Counted from the stretch's first letter, positions 53,623 through 63,664 are shown. The stretch: 64,000 bases of DNA from Paenibacillus alginolyticus DSM 5050 = NBRC 15375 (GCF_000422905.1 NZ_AUGY01000016.1:51185-115184), one strand, 5' to 3'. Numbers and translations: made by a program. Notes: generated by a model not told the origin, from the letters alone.

Positions 53623-54384
53623 TTATTTGAGCAGCCTAAACAGCTCTTTGGCCATCTCCCGTGAAACGGGTATTTGCGTTCTTTTTTCATTTTTCAAAAT
53701 CAAATTAAAAGCGCCATTGAACCATGGAACTAATTCATCGATACCATTTAAATTAACTAAATAACTGCGATGAGGACGAAAAAAAGGGAGTTCCCCGAGC
53801 TTGTTTTCCAATTCCTGCAGGCTCATTTTGGACATATAAATCTGGTTGGAAAACGTATAGATATGGATGCTTTTTTCTTCCCTTTCAGCATAAAGGATAG
53901 TTTCAGGATCAAGCAGGACATGCTTCTCCCCGTCTATGATTAATAGCTTATTCCAGTTCCTTGCTTTGGAGGAAAATTGCATTTTGCTAGGCAGTGATGT
54001 CGTTAATGGACTATTGGAAAGCTTGCTGCGAATCCTGGCCAGTGATTCCTTTAGACGCTCATGACTATAAGGTTTAAGTAAATAATCAACAGCATTCAAC
54101 CCGAACGCCTCTACCGCATGATCATCGTGGGCCGTTGTGAATACAATTAAGGGCGCTTGTGCGGCAGTTTTCAGCATACGGGCTGCTTGTACGCCGTCTA
54201 ATTCCGGCATTTGAATGTCCAAAAAAATAGCATCTGGCTCCCATTCATTTACAAGCTCCAATAACTCCTTACCGTTGGAGGCATGCGGCATCAGCTCTAT
54301 ATCTTCTTCCATCCCCAACAGGTAGATCAGCTCTTTACGGGCCAGCCACTCATCTTCAGCAATCATGACCTTAATGGGTCTCAT
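53623..54384 (-). CDS. LytTR-family response regulator
   Basis: 253 residues from ATG 54384, behind GAGGAGGGG; upstream in-frame codons lie inside the kinase gene. The receiver domain has IAEDEW, FLDIQMPELDG (phospho-Asp about 54), TTAHDDHAVEAF and DYLLKPYS; the C-terminal LytTR DNA-binding domain (about 145-253) has LDPETILYAEREEKSIHIYT and FFRPHRSYLVNL. It overlaps the kinase gene by 14 bp. By analogy with LytST control of the pyruvate transporter PftAB in B. subtilis, it probably activates the DUF485-symporter genes downstream. Confidence 0.92.
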   Translation of the reverse strand: MRPIKVMIAEDEWLARKELIYLLGMEEDIELMPHASNGKELLELVNEWEPDAIFLDIQMPELDGVQAARMLKTAAQAPLIVFTTAHDDHAVEAFGLNAVDYLLKPYSHERLKESLARIRSKLSNSPLTTSLPSKMQFSSKARNWNKLLIIDGEKHVLLDPETILYAEREEKSIHIYTFSNQIYMSKMSLQELENKLGELPFFRPHRSYLVNLNGIDELVPWFNGAFNLILKNEKRTQIPVSREMAKELFRLLK

Positions 54385-56143
54385 CAGCGTATCCCCTCCT
54401 CTCGGAACTTGTCCCAGGAATGTTAAATGAAAATCTACATCCGCCATTTACATTATTTTCGATAAAAAGTCGAGATTCCTCGCCAAACAAGCCGATCAGC
54501 CGTTGATTGACATTGTAAACACCAATCCCGTTCCCATTCCCCTCGCTGCTATTTACTGGTCCTTTACCTAGTTGCTCTATCAATTCAGGAGGTATACCGC
54601 TTCCGTTATCTTCGATTGATATTTGTAAAGTATCCTCATGGTTCAATACCTCTATTCGGATTCGCCCTCCATGATTCCTATCTTTCAATCCATGTTTGAT
54701 ACAGTTCTCAACCAAGGGCTGCAGCGTAACGGGAGGAATCATAGCTATCAGCAAATCAGGTTCCATCTGAACTTCCATGGTTATTTGGTCCTTGAATCGA
54801 ATCTGGATAATTTCTAAATACGAGCTAAGGTGCATCATTTCCTGTTGGATTGAAATTCGTTGAGACGCCATTAACTTGATATTAAGCCTCATGAAGGTAC
54901 TTAGCTGCATGGTGATATGCCTTGCCATATCTGGCTCAATTCGAATCAGCGAGATGATTGAGTTCAATGTATTGAATAAAAAATGAGGATTGATTTGCGA
55001 CTGCAGGATCCTTAGTTCGGATTCCTTCATTAATGCCTCCATACTCTCATGCATGGCCACACTAAGCTGATAGGACAACAGTTTGCCTAATCCTTCTGCA
55101 AGTACGATCTCAACCGAACGAATTTCCTGGGTTTTTTTAAAATAAAGCTTGATCAAACCTGCAACATGTCCAGCCTGCTTGATCGGAACGATGATCGCAG
55201 CTCTAAGCAATCTATGATTCGGTTGGATATCCTCATGGTTAATTGCGATTTGCAGCTTACCTGTGCCAATGGCTTGCCTCGAAAGCTCAGAGCGAATCGG
55301 CTCACCGGGTATGAGAATCCTATCACCGAGTCCAGCGTGAGCAAGAATATTCTCCGAATCGGTAACAGCAACCGCAGCCGTCTTAAGCTCCCTTAGCAGT
55401 AACCGAGCAATCGCATCAGCCGATTGATAAGTTAGTCCCTGCTTCAGATGAGGCAGTGCAGCTTCTGCTATGTGCAGGGCTCGCTGTGTTTCATAAGCAA
55501 CGGCGCGTTCCTCTTCCCGAAAAACAACACGCAGCATGGTTGTGAATATCGCGATGGAGATGCTGTTCGTGAGCACCATCGGAATGCCGATCAAGTCCAC
55601 AAGTTCAATAGCCTTCTCGGGTGGCGTTGATACAATAAGGATGATTCCCATCTGCACGATGGGTGCGAACATGCCGATAAAAATCGCTTTGGCCGGAGAA
55701 ATCACCCGTTCCTGCAAGAAGAATCTCGCCACTCCGCCCGCTAACAATCCGGTCAGCGGAGCGGCGATTCCGCCCGCCAAACCTGTAAATCCACTCATCA
55801 TATATAAGTGGCTTCCAGTAATTAAACCTGCACCGATCCCCACAAGAGGACCTCCCATTAAACCTCCGATGACAACGCCAACCAGAGCGGAATGGGCTAA
55901 TGCTTGATCGGCTTGCAGTGGAAAGATCCAAAAGGAAGACGAGATGACTCCCTCTTCGATCACCACACCTGCATAGGTGCCAAGAATGCCGAACAAGCCA
56001 AATAAACAGATGAAATAAATCGTATTCATAACGGACATTTTTCTATCCAGAAGCTGACGAACGATAGGAATTCGCGTGAGGATAAATGTTACGATCAACA
56101 GAATACCCATACGCTCAAAAAGCAAAAGAGCAAGCGCTTCCAT
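54371..56143 (-). CDS. LytS-type sensor histidine kinase
   Basis: 590 residues: a 5TM-5TMR_LYT membrane region (about 1-200, with the family's PLVGIGAGLITGSHLYMMSG), a GAF domain (about 220-350), a His_kinase box QINPHFLFNTLNSIISLIRI (H about 383) and an HATPase_c with NCIKHGLKDR, EDNGSGIPPELI and GNGIGVYNVNQRL. This is the LytS/BtsS family, sensing membrane state or extracellular pyruvate-like ligands. It is paired with the LytTR regulator. Confidence 0.92.
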   Translation of the reverse strand: MEALALLLFERMGILLIVTFILTRIPIVRQLLDRKMSVMNTIYFICLFGLFGILGTYAGVVIEEGVISSSFWIFPLQADQALAHSALVGVVIGGLMGGPLVGIGAGLITGSHLYMMSGFTGLAGGIAAPLTGLLAGGVARFFLQERVISPAKAIFIGMFAPIVQMGIILIVSTPPEKAIELVDLIGIPMVLTNSISIAIFTTMLRVVFREEERAVAYETQRALHIAEAALPHLKQGLTYQSADAIARLLLRELKTAAVAVTDSENILAHAGLGDRILIPGEPIRSELSRQAIGTGKLQIAINHEDIQPNHRLLRAAIIVPIKQAGHVAGLIKLYFKKTQEIRSVEIVLAEGLGKLLSYQLSVAMHESMEALMKESELRILQSQINPHFLFNTLNSIISLIRIEPDMARHITMQLSTFMRLNIKLMASQRISIQQEMMHLSSYLEIIQIRFKDQITMEVQMEPDLLIAMIPPVTLQPLVENCIKHGLKDRNHGGRIRIEVLNHEDTLQISIEDNGSGIPPELIEQLGKGPVNSSEGNGNGIGVYNVNQRLIGLFGEESRLFIENNVNGGCRFSFNIPGTSSERRGYADETH

Positions 56144-56182
56144 ATTATCCCTCCTGCTATATAACTCGATAACACGATGGGT

Positions 56183-56998
56183 CTAATCAAAATCATTCCA
56201 AGTGAATCCTTCTATTTGCCTTCGGCGCTCCTCTCGGCAAGAAGAACAACGTTTTGGCGGATCCCAGCCACGCATGCGGAATACATCCTGTTCCTCTATC
56301 TTCCATTCAAAACGTTTTCCGCATTCCCAGCATTTAAGCCGTTCCGCTTCGCGCGGTTGATGAAACAGGTCGGAAGTAATTCCCACTTGAGGAGCTGCAC
56401 CTTCTAAAGCTAAACGACTTTCCCCCTTATTCTGAAGATGAGCAATAACCTCCCTTATCGCTTTCTTCACCTTTTGATAATCGACAAGCTGCCACTGCTT
56501 GAGCAGAGGAATGAAGCGTTCATCCGAAGTGTCCGCAACTTTCTGTAAAAAAAGTAAAATCATGCCTCGGTTGCGATCTTTCAGATAAGTCATATCCATG
56601 TCACTAATTCCGGCTTCAATCCACTGCCTCCACTGATGCAGCAGCAGGTCAGTCAACTGATCACACTGGATCAGCCATCCTTTTTCTGTGAAAATAAGCA
56701 CGGGCATATCGCGGTTGTACTCCAATTCAAGAAAATCATTCTTGATCATCCAATCGACTCGTTCTGTAATTTGCACTAGAGTCAAGTAACTATAGTAGCC
56801 ATAAGCCACGTTCGTGTTCAATTCCAGCTCCAACAGCTTTTTATCACGTGAGCCCTTTAAAATTTTGGCTAACATGCTCCTTCCTCCTCTACCGATCAAA
56901 CTATCTGCCGCGTGAAGGATATAACGAATTTCCTCTTCTCTTAAACTAGCTGCCAGCTCCGGTTTCGACTGCTTATTCTTATGATTCAATGTGGCCAT
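56183..56998 (-). CDS. RQC-like winged-helix protein with a C-terminal zinc ribbon
   Basis: 271 residues from ATG 56998 (AGGAGG 11 bp upstream; an upstream TTG at 57046 lacks a ribosome site). The N-terminal part (EEEIRYILHAADSLIGRGGRSMLAKILKGSRDKKLLELEL, WMIKNDFLELEYNRDMPVLIFTEKGW) resembles the winged-helix RQC domain of RecQ as seen in short RQC-minor DNA-binding proteins. The C-terminus has CWECGKRFEWKIEEQ and PPKRCSSCREERR, a zf-trcl-type zinc ribbon. DNA binding is implied; the process is unknown. The kinase 40 bp downstream is probably unrelated. Confidence 0.75.
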   Translation of the reverse strand: MATLNHKNKQSKPELAASLREEEIRYILHAADSLIGRGGRSMLAKILKGSRDKKLLELELNTNVAYGYYSYLTLVQITERVDWMIKNDFLELEYNRDMPVLIFTEKGWLIQCDQLTDLLLHQWRQWIEAGISDMDMTYLKDRNRGMILLFLQKVADTSDERFIPLLKQWQLVDYQKVKKAIREVIAHLQNKGESRLALEGAAPQVGITSDLFHQPREAERLKCWECGKRFEWKIEEQDVFRMRGWDPPKRCSSCREERRRQIEGFTWNDFD

Positions 56999-57141
56999 AA
57001 ACAACCGTTCCTCCTCGCCATACTTTTTCGGATTATCCAGCTTCAATCAACAGTTTCTTTTTCAGACTCATTCTAGTATTGTATTATTAATTATAGACAA
57101 TATTTTAATATAGCAAAACTAGAATAGAAAGGTTGTTCTCC

Positions 57142-58350
57142 GTGCTCACACCTAATCAGATTAAACCGTTTATTTTACACCCAGAGCTAGTCGTTAGCCA
57201 CGCAGCGATCAATTATTTTTACAACAGCAATTTATATTTGAATGATGATACACTTATGCCGCTCGTTCTTCAAAGGCTGAAGCAAATTCATAAAGGTGAG
57301 ACCTTCTACCTGTACAAAGCCCGTTTATTCACTCAATCCAAGGAAACGATATCCGAAATCATGGAGCTTCTTCAAGCAGCGGATATGGATGTCAACATCA
57401 AATATCATTTAGCTAATATTCTCATTCATAGCAATCTGTCTCTCCTTGAACCTTATCTGGATGTTCTCGCTCAGTCTGAGGACTTGAATAAACGGATACA
57501 AACCAGAATGAACATTGCTAATTTGGAAAATGATGTTCTCTTCGATGCATTCGAACATTTCATTAAAGAAGCTTATGGCAAATACTTTAACGACATTGAT
57601 ACATTTTATGGAGACCAACTGATACATGAACTCGCACAGCGCAAAAGTGTATCGCCTGACCACATTTTGCATGTACTCGATTCCTACGACCCGGACGATT
57701 ATAGTTACGAAATAATCTTTTACGCCCAATTGGCAGGTGAAATGCAGTTGGAATCGGCAATTCCGCTGTTATGCAGCTTTCTGGGAGATGAAAGTGATGT
57801 TCTGCCAGAAACTACTGTGAGAGCCCTTGTTCGGATTGGCACCGAATCTGTCATTACGACATTAGCTGAAAAATACGCTGCAGCATCCGAGAAATACTAT
57901 CGCCTGTTTGCATCGGAAGTGTTCGGAAGAATTAAGCTGCCCGCTTCTGAGAAAGCACTGCTTGCGCTGCTGCCCAACGAAGATGATATCACTAATGCCA
58001 CTAGACTGGCCGACGGACTGTGTGAGTTAGGCTCCACTATAGGTATTCCCTTGGTGCACGAACTCTTGGAGAATGGCTATGACAGCGGACTCCTGAATCT
58101 CAAGGAAACGCTTTATGCCCATTGTATAATGTCTGACGCTCTGCTGCCTCAGAGGAATATCTGGAAGCTAGAGCTAGAAGAAGCGGAGAAACGACGCGCC
58201 AAACGAACAAATGAGATAGATCGGCTCTTTAAGGGTAAAAGTTCAGTACCTATGTTGGCCCCTTCCAAGAAGATGGATAAAATAGGACGTAACGACCCTT
58301 GTCCTTGCGGCAGCAGTAAGAAATACAAGAAGTGCTGCAGCAATGCTTAG
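57142..58350 (+). CDS. HEAT-like protein with a C-terminal SEC-C motif
   Basis: 402 residues from GTG 57142 (AGAAAGG 9 bp upstream; a TTG at 57133 is too close). Helical repeats cover most of the chain; clear HEAT-type units lie around 190-290 (ESAIPLLCSFLGDESDVLPETTVRALVRIGTESVITTLAEKY). The last 20 residues are a SEC-C zinc motif, GRNDPCPCGSSKKYKKCC. SEC-C is found in SecA and in many stand-alone proteins and binds zinc, ribosomes or nucleic acids. Function unknown. It is divergent from the RQC-like gene. Confidence 0.82.
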   Translation: MLTPNQIKPFILHPELVVSHAAINYFYNSNLYLNDDTLMPLVLQRLKQIHKGETFYLYKARLFTQSKETISEIMELLQAADMDVNIKYHLANILIHSNLSLLEPYLDVLAQSEDLNKRIQTRMNIANLENDVLFDAFEHFIKEAYGKYFNDIDTFYGDQLIHELAQRKSVSPDHILHVLDSYDPDDYSYEIIFYAQLAGEMQLESAIPLLCSFLGDESDVLPETTVRALVRIGTESVITTLAEKYAAASEKYYRLFASEVFGRIKLPASEKALLALLPNEDDITNATRLADGLCELGSTIGIPLVHELLENGYDSGLLNLKETLYAHCIMSDALLPQRNIWKLELEEAEKRRAKRTNEIDRLFKGKSSVPMLAPSKKMDKIGRNDPCPCGSSKKYKKCCSNA

Positions 58351-58368
58351 ATAAATTTGGCTCTCATA

Positions 58369-58409
58369 AACAAAATCCCAACTACTGACATTTGGTTTGG
58401 GATTTTGTT
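58369..58409 (+). terminator. Terminator after the SEC-C gene
   Basis: AACAAAATCCCAA (58369-58381) / TTGGGATTTTGTT (58397-58409), 13-bp stem, 15-base loop. Confidence 0.8.
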
Positions 58410-58468
58410 TGGTTCATCAAGGAACAGGAACGCCCGGAAAAATAATTGCGGAAGACTCGCTTACAGCG

Positions 58469-58930
58469 GGAGCGCACGAACAAATAAGCGCGAAAAACGC
58501 GCTTTCAGCGAGAGCTCTGTGAGCCGAAGCTCGCTGACAGAGTCCGAGAAGTCGAAAATCGACTTCTCAGCAGACTGTCTCGCGCGTTCGTTCAGAATAA
58601 GCGCGGAAAACGCGCTTATTCTGGAGCGCACAAACAAATAAGCGCGAAAAACGAGCTTTCAGCGGGAGCTCTGCGAGCCGAAGCTCGCTGACAGAGTCCG
58701 AGAAGTCGAAATTCGACTTCTCAGCAGACTGTCTCGCACGTTCGTTCAGAATAAGCGCGGAAAACGCGCTTATTCTGGAGCGCACAAACAAATAAGCGCG
58801 AAAAACGCGCTTTCAGCGGGAGCTCTGGGAGCCGAAGCTCGCTGACAGAGTCCGAGAAGTCGAAAATCGACTTCTCGGCAGACTGTCTCGCGCGACCATG
58901 CAGATTAAGCTCGGAAAACGAGCTTAGTCT
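58469..58930. repeat. Three tandem 154-bp units rich in hairpins
   Basis: The sequence repeats with exact 154-bp spacing (58469, 58623, 58777); 154 is not a multiple of three. Each unit carries AAGCGCG-aaaaa-CGCGCTT, a GAGCCGAAGCTC-type hairpin inside CTCTG..CAGAG, GAGAAGTCGA..TCGACTTCTC, and CAGAATAAGCGCG-gaaaa-CGCGCTTATTCTG. In unit 3 the last stem reads CAGATTAAGCTCG..CGAGCTTAGTCTG: both arms changed together. This shows selection for structure, or copying of a structured element. The region lies between a convergent gene pair; short ORFs read through it are not genes. Confidence 0.9.
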
Positions 58931-58988
58931 GCAGCGTAAGAAGTAAGCGTTTCTTACCCCAAACCCAAAACATATAAATTCTGGCGTC

Positions 58989-59042
58989 AAAAAAAGTCTG
59001 CCTGATCTCCTATGCATAATCAAGGGAGATAGGGCAGACTTT
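58989..59042 (-). terminator. Terminator after the SMC-like gene
   Basis: AAAGTCTGCC..GATCTCC (58993-59010) / GGAGAT..GGGCAGACTTT (59025-59042), 14-base loop, TTTTTTT on the minus strand (complement of 58989-58995). Confidence 0.85.
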
Positions 59043-59086
59043 CTTAAACAGCACCAGTGAAGATGATCAATCGAGTGGTAAATTTC

Positions 59087-62000
59087 CTATATGAATAACT
59101 CCATCTGCTTAACATCCCCTAATCGCTCTAACGAAATCGGTGCGTAATCACGGAAATAAGCCTGATTAATTTCCTTCTCTTTCGTCATCACTAGTTTGCT
59201 CCCATTCGCCGCTTGTCTGAGCCTGCAGCTAAAGACGACAGGGAAATAGTCTTTGAGAAATTTCCCTTCCGCATGCGCGGTGAGCGCTATAATTTGGAAA
59301 CCGAGCTGTTCGGCAATAAAAAAGACAGGACTCAAGACATGATCGCTCGACGCTTTCCCGAAAGGATTATCCAGGATTACGGTACGATGTCTTTTCATAT
59401 TTGCTTGAATATGCTGACGTTTTTCAGCGACGTAGTTGAGTAATCCCAAGAATAGCGTCATATTCTTGCTCCATTTTTCCCCGCCGGACCAATTATTAGA
59501 CTGCTCCCAGGAGAAGGAAGCCTTCGTTACGTTATTTTCATTGGTTACTTTGCGGCAGGAGACTTTCATCGGTCTTTCTTGCAAAACAATGTGCAGAAGC
59601 TGCTTGGTATCCAACCATTTTTCGATCTCCTTACGAACGGTGGATTTCACTTCCTGCCCGTTGTCATCCCGATAGTGACCTTTTTCCAGTTCGGCTAAAA
59701 TCCATTCCAGATGCTTGCGCAGATGGTCCTTGGCCTCCAGCTCATCCCATTCAGGAATTTGGAACGAGTAAATGTGCTTCCACTGGTCCTCAACCTTTAC
59801 TCTGGTTTTGTTAGGGATATCTCGAAGTTCAGAAGCAATCAGCTTTATATGGCTGTGCACATGAATAATATACTGCTCTAGCTGCTGATTATGGGTGCGC
59901 ATCGTTTCTTCTGCGACATGGTTGACACGTTCAATCCGGCTGTGCATTTTCTGTTGAAATTGCGTTAGCTCCTGATAGTTGTCTTTTTTCTCGACACCTT
60001 GCTCGGCCATATCTCTCATTTTGACATCTTTGATTTGTTTCCGGCAAAAATCAATAAAATGAAGTCTGGCCTTTTTCACCAATGACTCTTCGACTTCCAG
60101 TTCTTTCATAACAGCAGATAACGAAGCCACAGATGTCCTGACCATTTTCATTCTGTCAAACGGAAACTCCGCTTTCTGCTCCTGAGCGATGAAGGCTGCC
60201 TGAATGAGCGGATTTTCAAAACCATGCATGATTTTGTACTGATTTAAATATTGGATAACCTCTTCCATTTTGCTTAATTGGGCTTGGATTTGCGCATGCT
60301 GCTGCAGTAAGCCCGTTTTCTGCTGTTGCAGACGTGTTTCCTCACTGTGGACTTGCTCATCCACCACGCTCAGTGACTCCGTAAAGGTTAGCGGCAGCCC
60401 ACCCAAATGTGCAGCGCTAAACTGCTCAATCAGAAGTTTAATCCTCGTCGCCAGCGCATCAAATTGCTTCTCGACTCGCACGAAATCTTCTTTGTCACGA
60501 GACAATCGTGATTCATATTCCTTCAGCTCCGTTAACAGCTGCGACATCTGTTCTTCGCCGGTCACCGTGAAGGCAAGATCTTCATTCAATTCCAAGTCTG
60601 CTTGTTCCAGCCGGAGCTTGCTCATCTCTTTCTCCAGCGTTGTTCTGCTGGACTTGGCATGGCTCCATTCAGCTTCAAGCTGCTGTCGTCCTTGGGATAT
60701 GTGATTTATCTTAAGATGCAAATCTTTTCTTTCTGTTTTCAACCAATCTAAGCTATGATTCGCTTCAATCGGCTGCATATCCAGCAATTCGATATACAAA
60801 TCTTGACTTTGAAGACTCGCTTTCTCCGTTCTCAAATAGTTCATTCTGCTTTTCACGTCTTCAATCTGCAGCTTCACTTGCTCCATGGAGCGCTGTCTGC
60901 TCTCCCACTTGCTTTGCCGATCTTCTGACTGCTCAGCAAGCTGGTCGATGCCCCCATTCAAAATGTCGATTTCTTTGCCCAACTCGACATATTTTCGCCC
61001 TTTTTCAATCCACTGCTGGAGCTGAACTATCTCACCTTTTTGCTCGTCCATGACGGAATTGTGCTGCCCAATCGTCTGCTCAACCTGGCGAATGGATTTC
61101 CGAATGGCATCCACCTGGCTCTCTAACTCACGCACTCGTTCGCGATGAAGTCCAACTTGTCTTTCCATTTCTTGCACGACCTCAAGCGGATAAGAAGCAA
61201 TGAATCGACTGAAAGAAGCTTGTAGATCAGAAGTGCGCTGCAAATTGTGTTCCTTTGCTTTTCGTGTCGTCCGAACTTCTTCCCCTTTTTGCGATATCGT
61301 TTGTTTCCAGCTCACGAATTCCGCTTCATCCGCATTATCACGCCAATGCTGCGGTTCAACCCAAGCGTTATCATCGACAGCTGCCGGTGTATCACTATTG
61401 GCAAGACGCGCTGCTTCCTGTGACGAGATCACTTGAATCGGGAACTGCATGTCCTCCGCATACTGCCGCAGCTTGCTCGCTACTACCCCAACCTCACCCT
61501 CGGTCGTAATTAACGTCACAGACCAAAGAGGATGAGTCATCGCCCGTTCGGTTAGCTCCAAGCCTTGCAAATATTGAATGCCTGTCTCCAATAAGACGAA
61601 CTGATTTCTCCACTTGTCCACTAAGCCTGCCACATAGACATCAGCAAAAAATGTATCCTGGTAGCTGTAATCATCGATGTAACGGAAAGCAAGACGCTCC
61701 TTCAATAAGTAAGCTTCCTTCTCCAGCTGCTGCTTTTCCGTATCTTCTCTAAGCCGCTCTTCAATTGAACTCTGCTTCTCATAAACGGTGGAGAGTCTCC
61801 CCCATGAAGACTTGTACGCAGCAATTTCGGCAAGCATGGATTGATGCTCTTTTTTAAACACTTCGAGATTTTGCTCTGAACTTGCACGTTCCACGTAGGC
61901 GATCTTGAGGCTTTCACTCACACCTTCCAGCTCTCGCTCGCTTTCTTCTTTACCGAATGCCAAATCCTTGTTCTTCTGCACAAGCAGCACATTGCTGTCA

Positions 62001-63517
62001 TCCAACTTCTGATAACGCTGAATCCAGTCCGCCATGCTGCCTTCCATGCTTTCGACGGCCGGGTTGGCCAAAACATTGGCTCTCAGCGCCTCTTTATCTT
62101 TCTCGCGGGCCTGCACGATAGATCTATGTTCAATGAGCTGCTTATTTAATTCTTCTAGTTCGCTTGACAGCTCTCTAAGCATCGTTTCCTCTAAGTCGGT
62201 CCGATTCAGATAAGCAGCTAATTCCTGACTCAGTTTCTCTTCTTCAACCTGCCACTCTTGCTCCATCTGGCTGTAAATACTGCGAATTTGCCCGCCATTA
62301 TTGAGCCATGCTTCCCTGAGATCAGCTTCTTCCTCGGTATTGCCGAATCGATCCAGTTCGCGCTGCAAATAGTTCATGCGCTCCTCGGCTGAGGTTAACT
62401 GCTGCCTGTATTCGGCCAAACGCAAAGAGTAGTAGTGCTGCTTAGCACTTCGTACCAGCGTTTCTTTGAGCTCAACGTCTTCCTCAACCAATCTGAGCTT
62501 TGTTTCCAAAGCGGATTGCTCCTGCTTTTGCTTGGCAATATGAAGCGACTCCTTCTTCCGAGCCAATACCTGCGATTGCTGGTCGCATTCTGACATCTGA
62601 TGATGCCATTGCGAGAGCTTGGCACTTTCCTCATTCTTCTGCTCATTCACGAGCAGCCAATAGGCCTTCGTTTCAGCTTGAGTGGCTGCATAAGCCATCT
62701 GTTTGTTATCCATTTTTGCAAAATGACCCACATAGCCATCCAGTTCCACGAGGATTTTTTTATTTTCTTCGATTTTTTCTTTTAATTCTTTATATTTTTT
62801 GAAGCTGTCCCTGTGCATTTCAAAATTATTCGCGAACTCGCCTTGTTCGTATCCGGCCATCGCATCTTCGACCGTTGGGATCAGCAGCCGATCAAACAAT
62901 TGGCTTGTCGTTTTACATTCATCAAAAAAGCTCTCTACACCGCCCTCTGAGCTGTTGATCTTCGCAATACGATCCCACTCCGACGCGATAATGTGGTAAT
63001 CGTTCTCCAATATTTTCTTGTATTCTTTTATCGAGGGAGGCAGCTTAGCGTTCATTTTTTTCGACGTCATTTGGTGGTAATAATCATTAATTTCGCTTTT
63101 ATCCGCTGCTCTAAGATTGCCTGCACTTTCCTTGACAAAAGGTATCCGATCAATAGCATCTGCATCAAGCTCCTGATAATCATAGACATACCGGTAAGAG
63201 TCTATCCCTGTTGCTGTCAGAAACAAGCTGACGCAAGTCACCACATATCTCCGTGGCCTTTCACTCAGAATCCACTCGATCGCGATATGCGCAGGACCGT
63301 TTTCGAGACTTAACGTATCCTTCATTTTACGTCCGGCAAGCTCCGCGTGCGGAAGGATAGCTTGAATGGCAGACTGGATGAAAACCGTCTTGCCCCCTCC
63401 ATTTTCGAGCAGGATTGCGCCATTATGCCCATCGAAATGAAATAATTCATCGTTATAGCGCTTATTTCCATCCTCATAGACCACATTCGTAAATCGTATT
63501 TTAGAGATCGCTGGCAT
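59087..63517 (-). CDS. Giant SMC/JetC-like ATPase with coiled coils
   Basis: 1476 residues from ATG 63517, directly behind GGGGGAGGGAAG and overlapping the truncated upstream gene by 17 bp. Walker A is ENGGGKT (38-44) in FHFDGHNGAILLENGGGKTVFIQSAI. Two long coiled-coil arms (about 300-560 and 780-1250) surround a central hinge-like region. The signature is WSGGEKW (about 1344), and Walker B TVILDNPFGKAS has Asn (1384) at the position normally held by the catalytic Glu. The ends resemble JetC/MukB-type SMC-like proteins of condensin or Wadjet plasmid-defence systems. The preceding small gene would be the MukE/JetB-type partner but is cut by an IS630 element. No nuclease or topoisomerase-like (JetD) gene follows; a terminator does. 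Confidence 0.8.
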   Translation of the reverse strand: MPAISKIRFTNVVYEDGNKRYNDELFHFDGHNGAILLENGGGKTVFIQSAIQAILPHAELAGRKMKDTLSLENGPAHIAIEWILSERPRRYVVTCVSLFLTATGIDSYRYVYDYQELDADAIDRIPFVKESAGNLRAADKSEINDYYHQMTSKKMNAKLPPSIKEYKKILENDYHIIASEWDRIAKINSSEGGVESFFDECKTTSQLFDRLLIPTVEDAMAGYEQGEFANNFEMHRDSFKKYKELKEKIEENKKILVELDGYVGHFAKMDNKQMAYAATQAETKAYWLLVNEQKNEESAKLSQWHHQMSECDQQSQVLARKKESLHIAKQKQEQSALETKLRLVEEDVELKETLVRSAKQHYYSLRLAEYRQQLTSAEERMNYLQRELDRFGNTEEEADLREAWLNNGGQIRSIYSQMEQEWQVEEEKLSQELAAYLNRTDLEETMLRELSSELEELNKQLIEHRSIVQAREKDKEALRANVLANPAVESMEGSMADWIQRYQKLDDSNVLLVQKNKDLAFGKEESERELEGVSESLKIAYVERASSEQNLEVFKKEHQSMLAEIAAYKSSWGRLSTVYEKQSSIEERLREDTEKQQLEKEAYLLKERLAFRYIDDYSYQDTFFADVYVAGLVDKWRNQFVLLETGIQYLQGLELTERAMTHPLWSVTLITTEGEVGVVASKLRQYAEDMQFPIQVISSQEAARLANSDTPAAVDDNAWVEPQHWRDNADEAEFVSWKQTISQKGEEVRTTRKAKEHNLQRTSDLQASFSRFIASYPLEVVQEMERQVGLHRERVRELESQVDAIRKSIRQVEQTIGQHNSVMDEQKGEIVQLQQWIEKGRKYVELGKEIDILNGGIDQLAEQSEDRQSKWESRQRSMEQVKLQIEDVKSRMNYLRTEKASLQSQDLYIELLDMQPIEANHSLDWLKTERKDLHLKINHISQGRQQLEAEWSHAKSSRTTLEKEMSKLRLEQADLELNEDLAFTVTGEEQMSQLLTELKEYESRLSRDKEDFVRVEKQFDALATRIKLLIEQFSAAHLGGLPLTFTESLSVVDEQVHSEETRLQQQKTGLLQQHAQIQAQLSKMEEVIQYLNQYKIMHGFENPLIQAAFIAQEQKAEFPFDRMKMVRTSVASLSAVMKELEVEESLVKKARLHFIDFCRKQIKDVKMRDMAEQGVEKKDNYQELTQFQQKMHSRIERVNHVAEETMRTHNQQLEQYIIHVHSHIKLIASELRDIPNKTRVKVEDQWKHIYSFQIPEWDELEAKDHLRKHLEWILAELEKGHYRDDNGQEVKSTVRKEIEKWLDTKQLLHIVLQERPMKVSCRKVTNENNVTKASFSWEQSNNWSGGEKWSKNMTLFLGLLNYVAEKRQHIQANMKRHRTVILDNPFGKASSDHVLSPVFFIAEQLGFQIIALTAHAEGKFLKDYFPVVFSCRLRQAANGSKLVMTKEKEINQAYFRDYAPISLERLGDVKQMELFI

Positions 63518-63662
63518 GTTCGCTTCCCTCCCCCTCAATCGAATCGCTTTGATATAAAAACTCCAAAATGCCGCGGTTGTATTCCAGTTCCATGAAATAA
63601 CGCTGTACAACCACTTTCGCCTTTTCGGTTAACGTAATTTCCTGATTGCCAATATCGATTAC
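63501..63662 (-). pseudogene. 3' fragment of the gene upstream of the SMC-like ATPase, cut by an IS630 element
   Basis: About 53 codons in one frame (VIDIGNQEITLTEKAKVVVQRYF, MELEYNRGILEFLYQ, ending EGSEHASDL) stop at 63501, inside the start of the SMC-like gene. Upstream codons come from the insertion sequence, so the gene's 5' part is displaced or lost. Its place and coupling suggest a MukE/JetB-like winged-helix subunit; too little remains to prove this. The ITLTEKAKVV stretch could be a winged-helix wing. Confidence 0.7.
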
Positions 63663-63664
63663 TA

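Noticed and set aside
58469..58930. CRISPR array
   Set aside because: Units are 154 bp and nearly identical throughout, without unique spacers.
58567..59023. Minus-strand ORFs inside the 154-bp repeats with similar peptides
   Set aside because: The repeat period is not a multiple of three, the frames change between units, and no ribosome sites are seen; they are repeat shadows.
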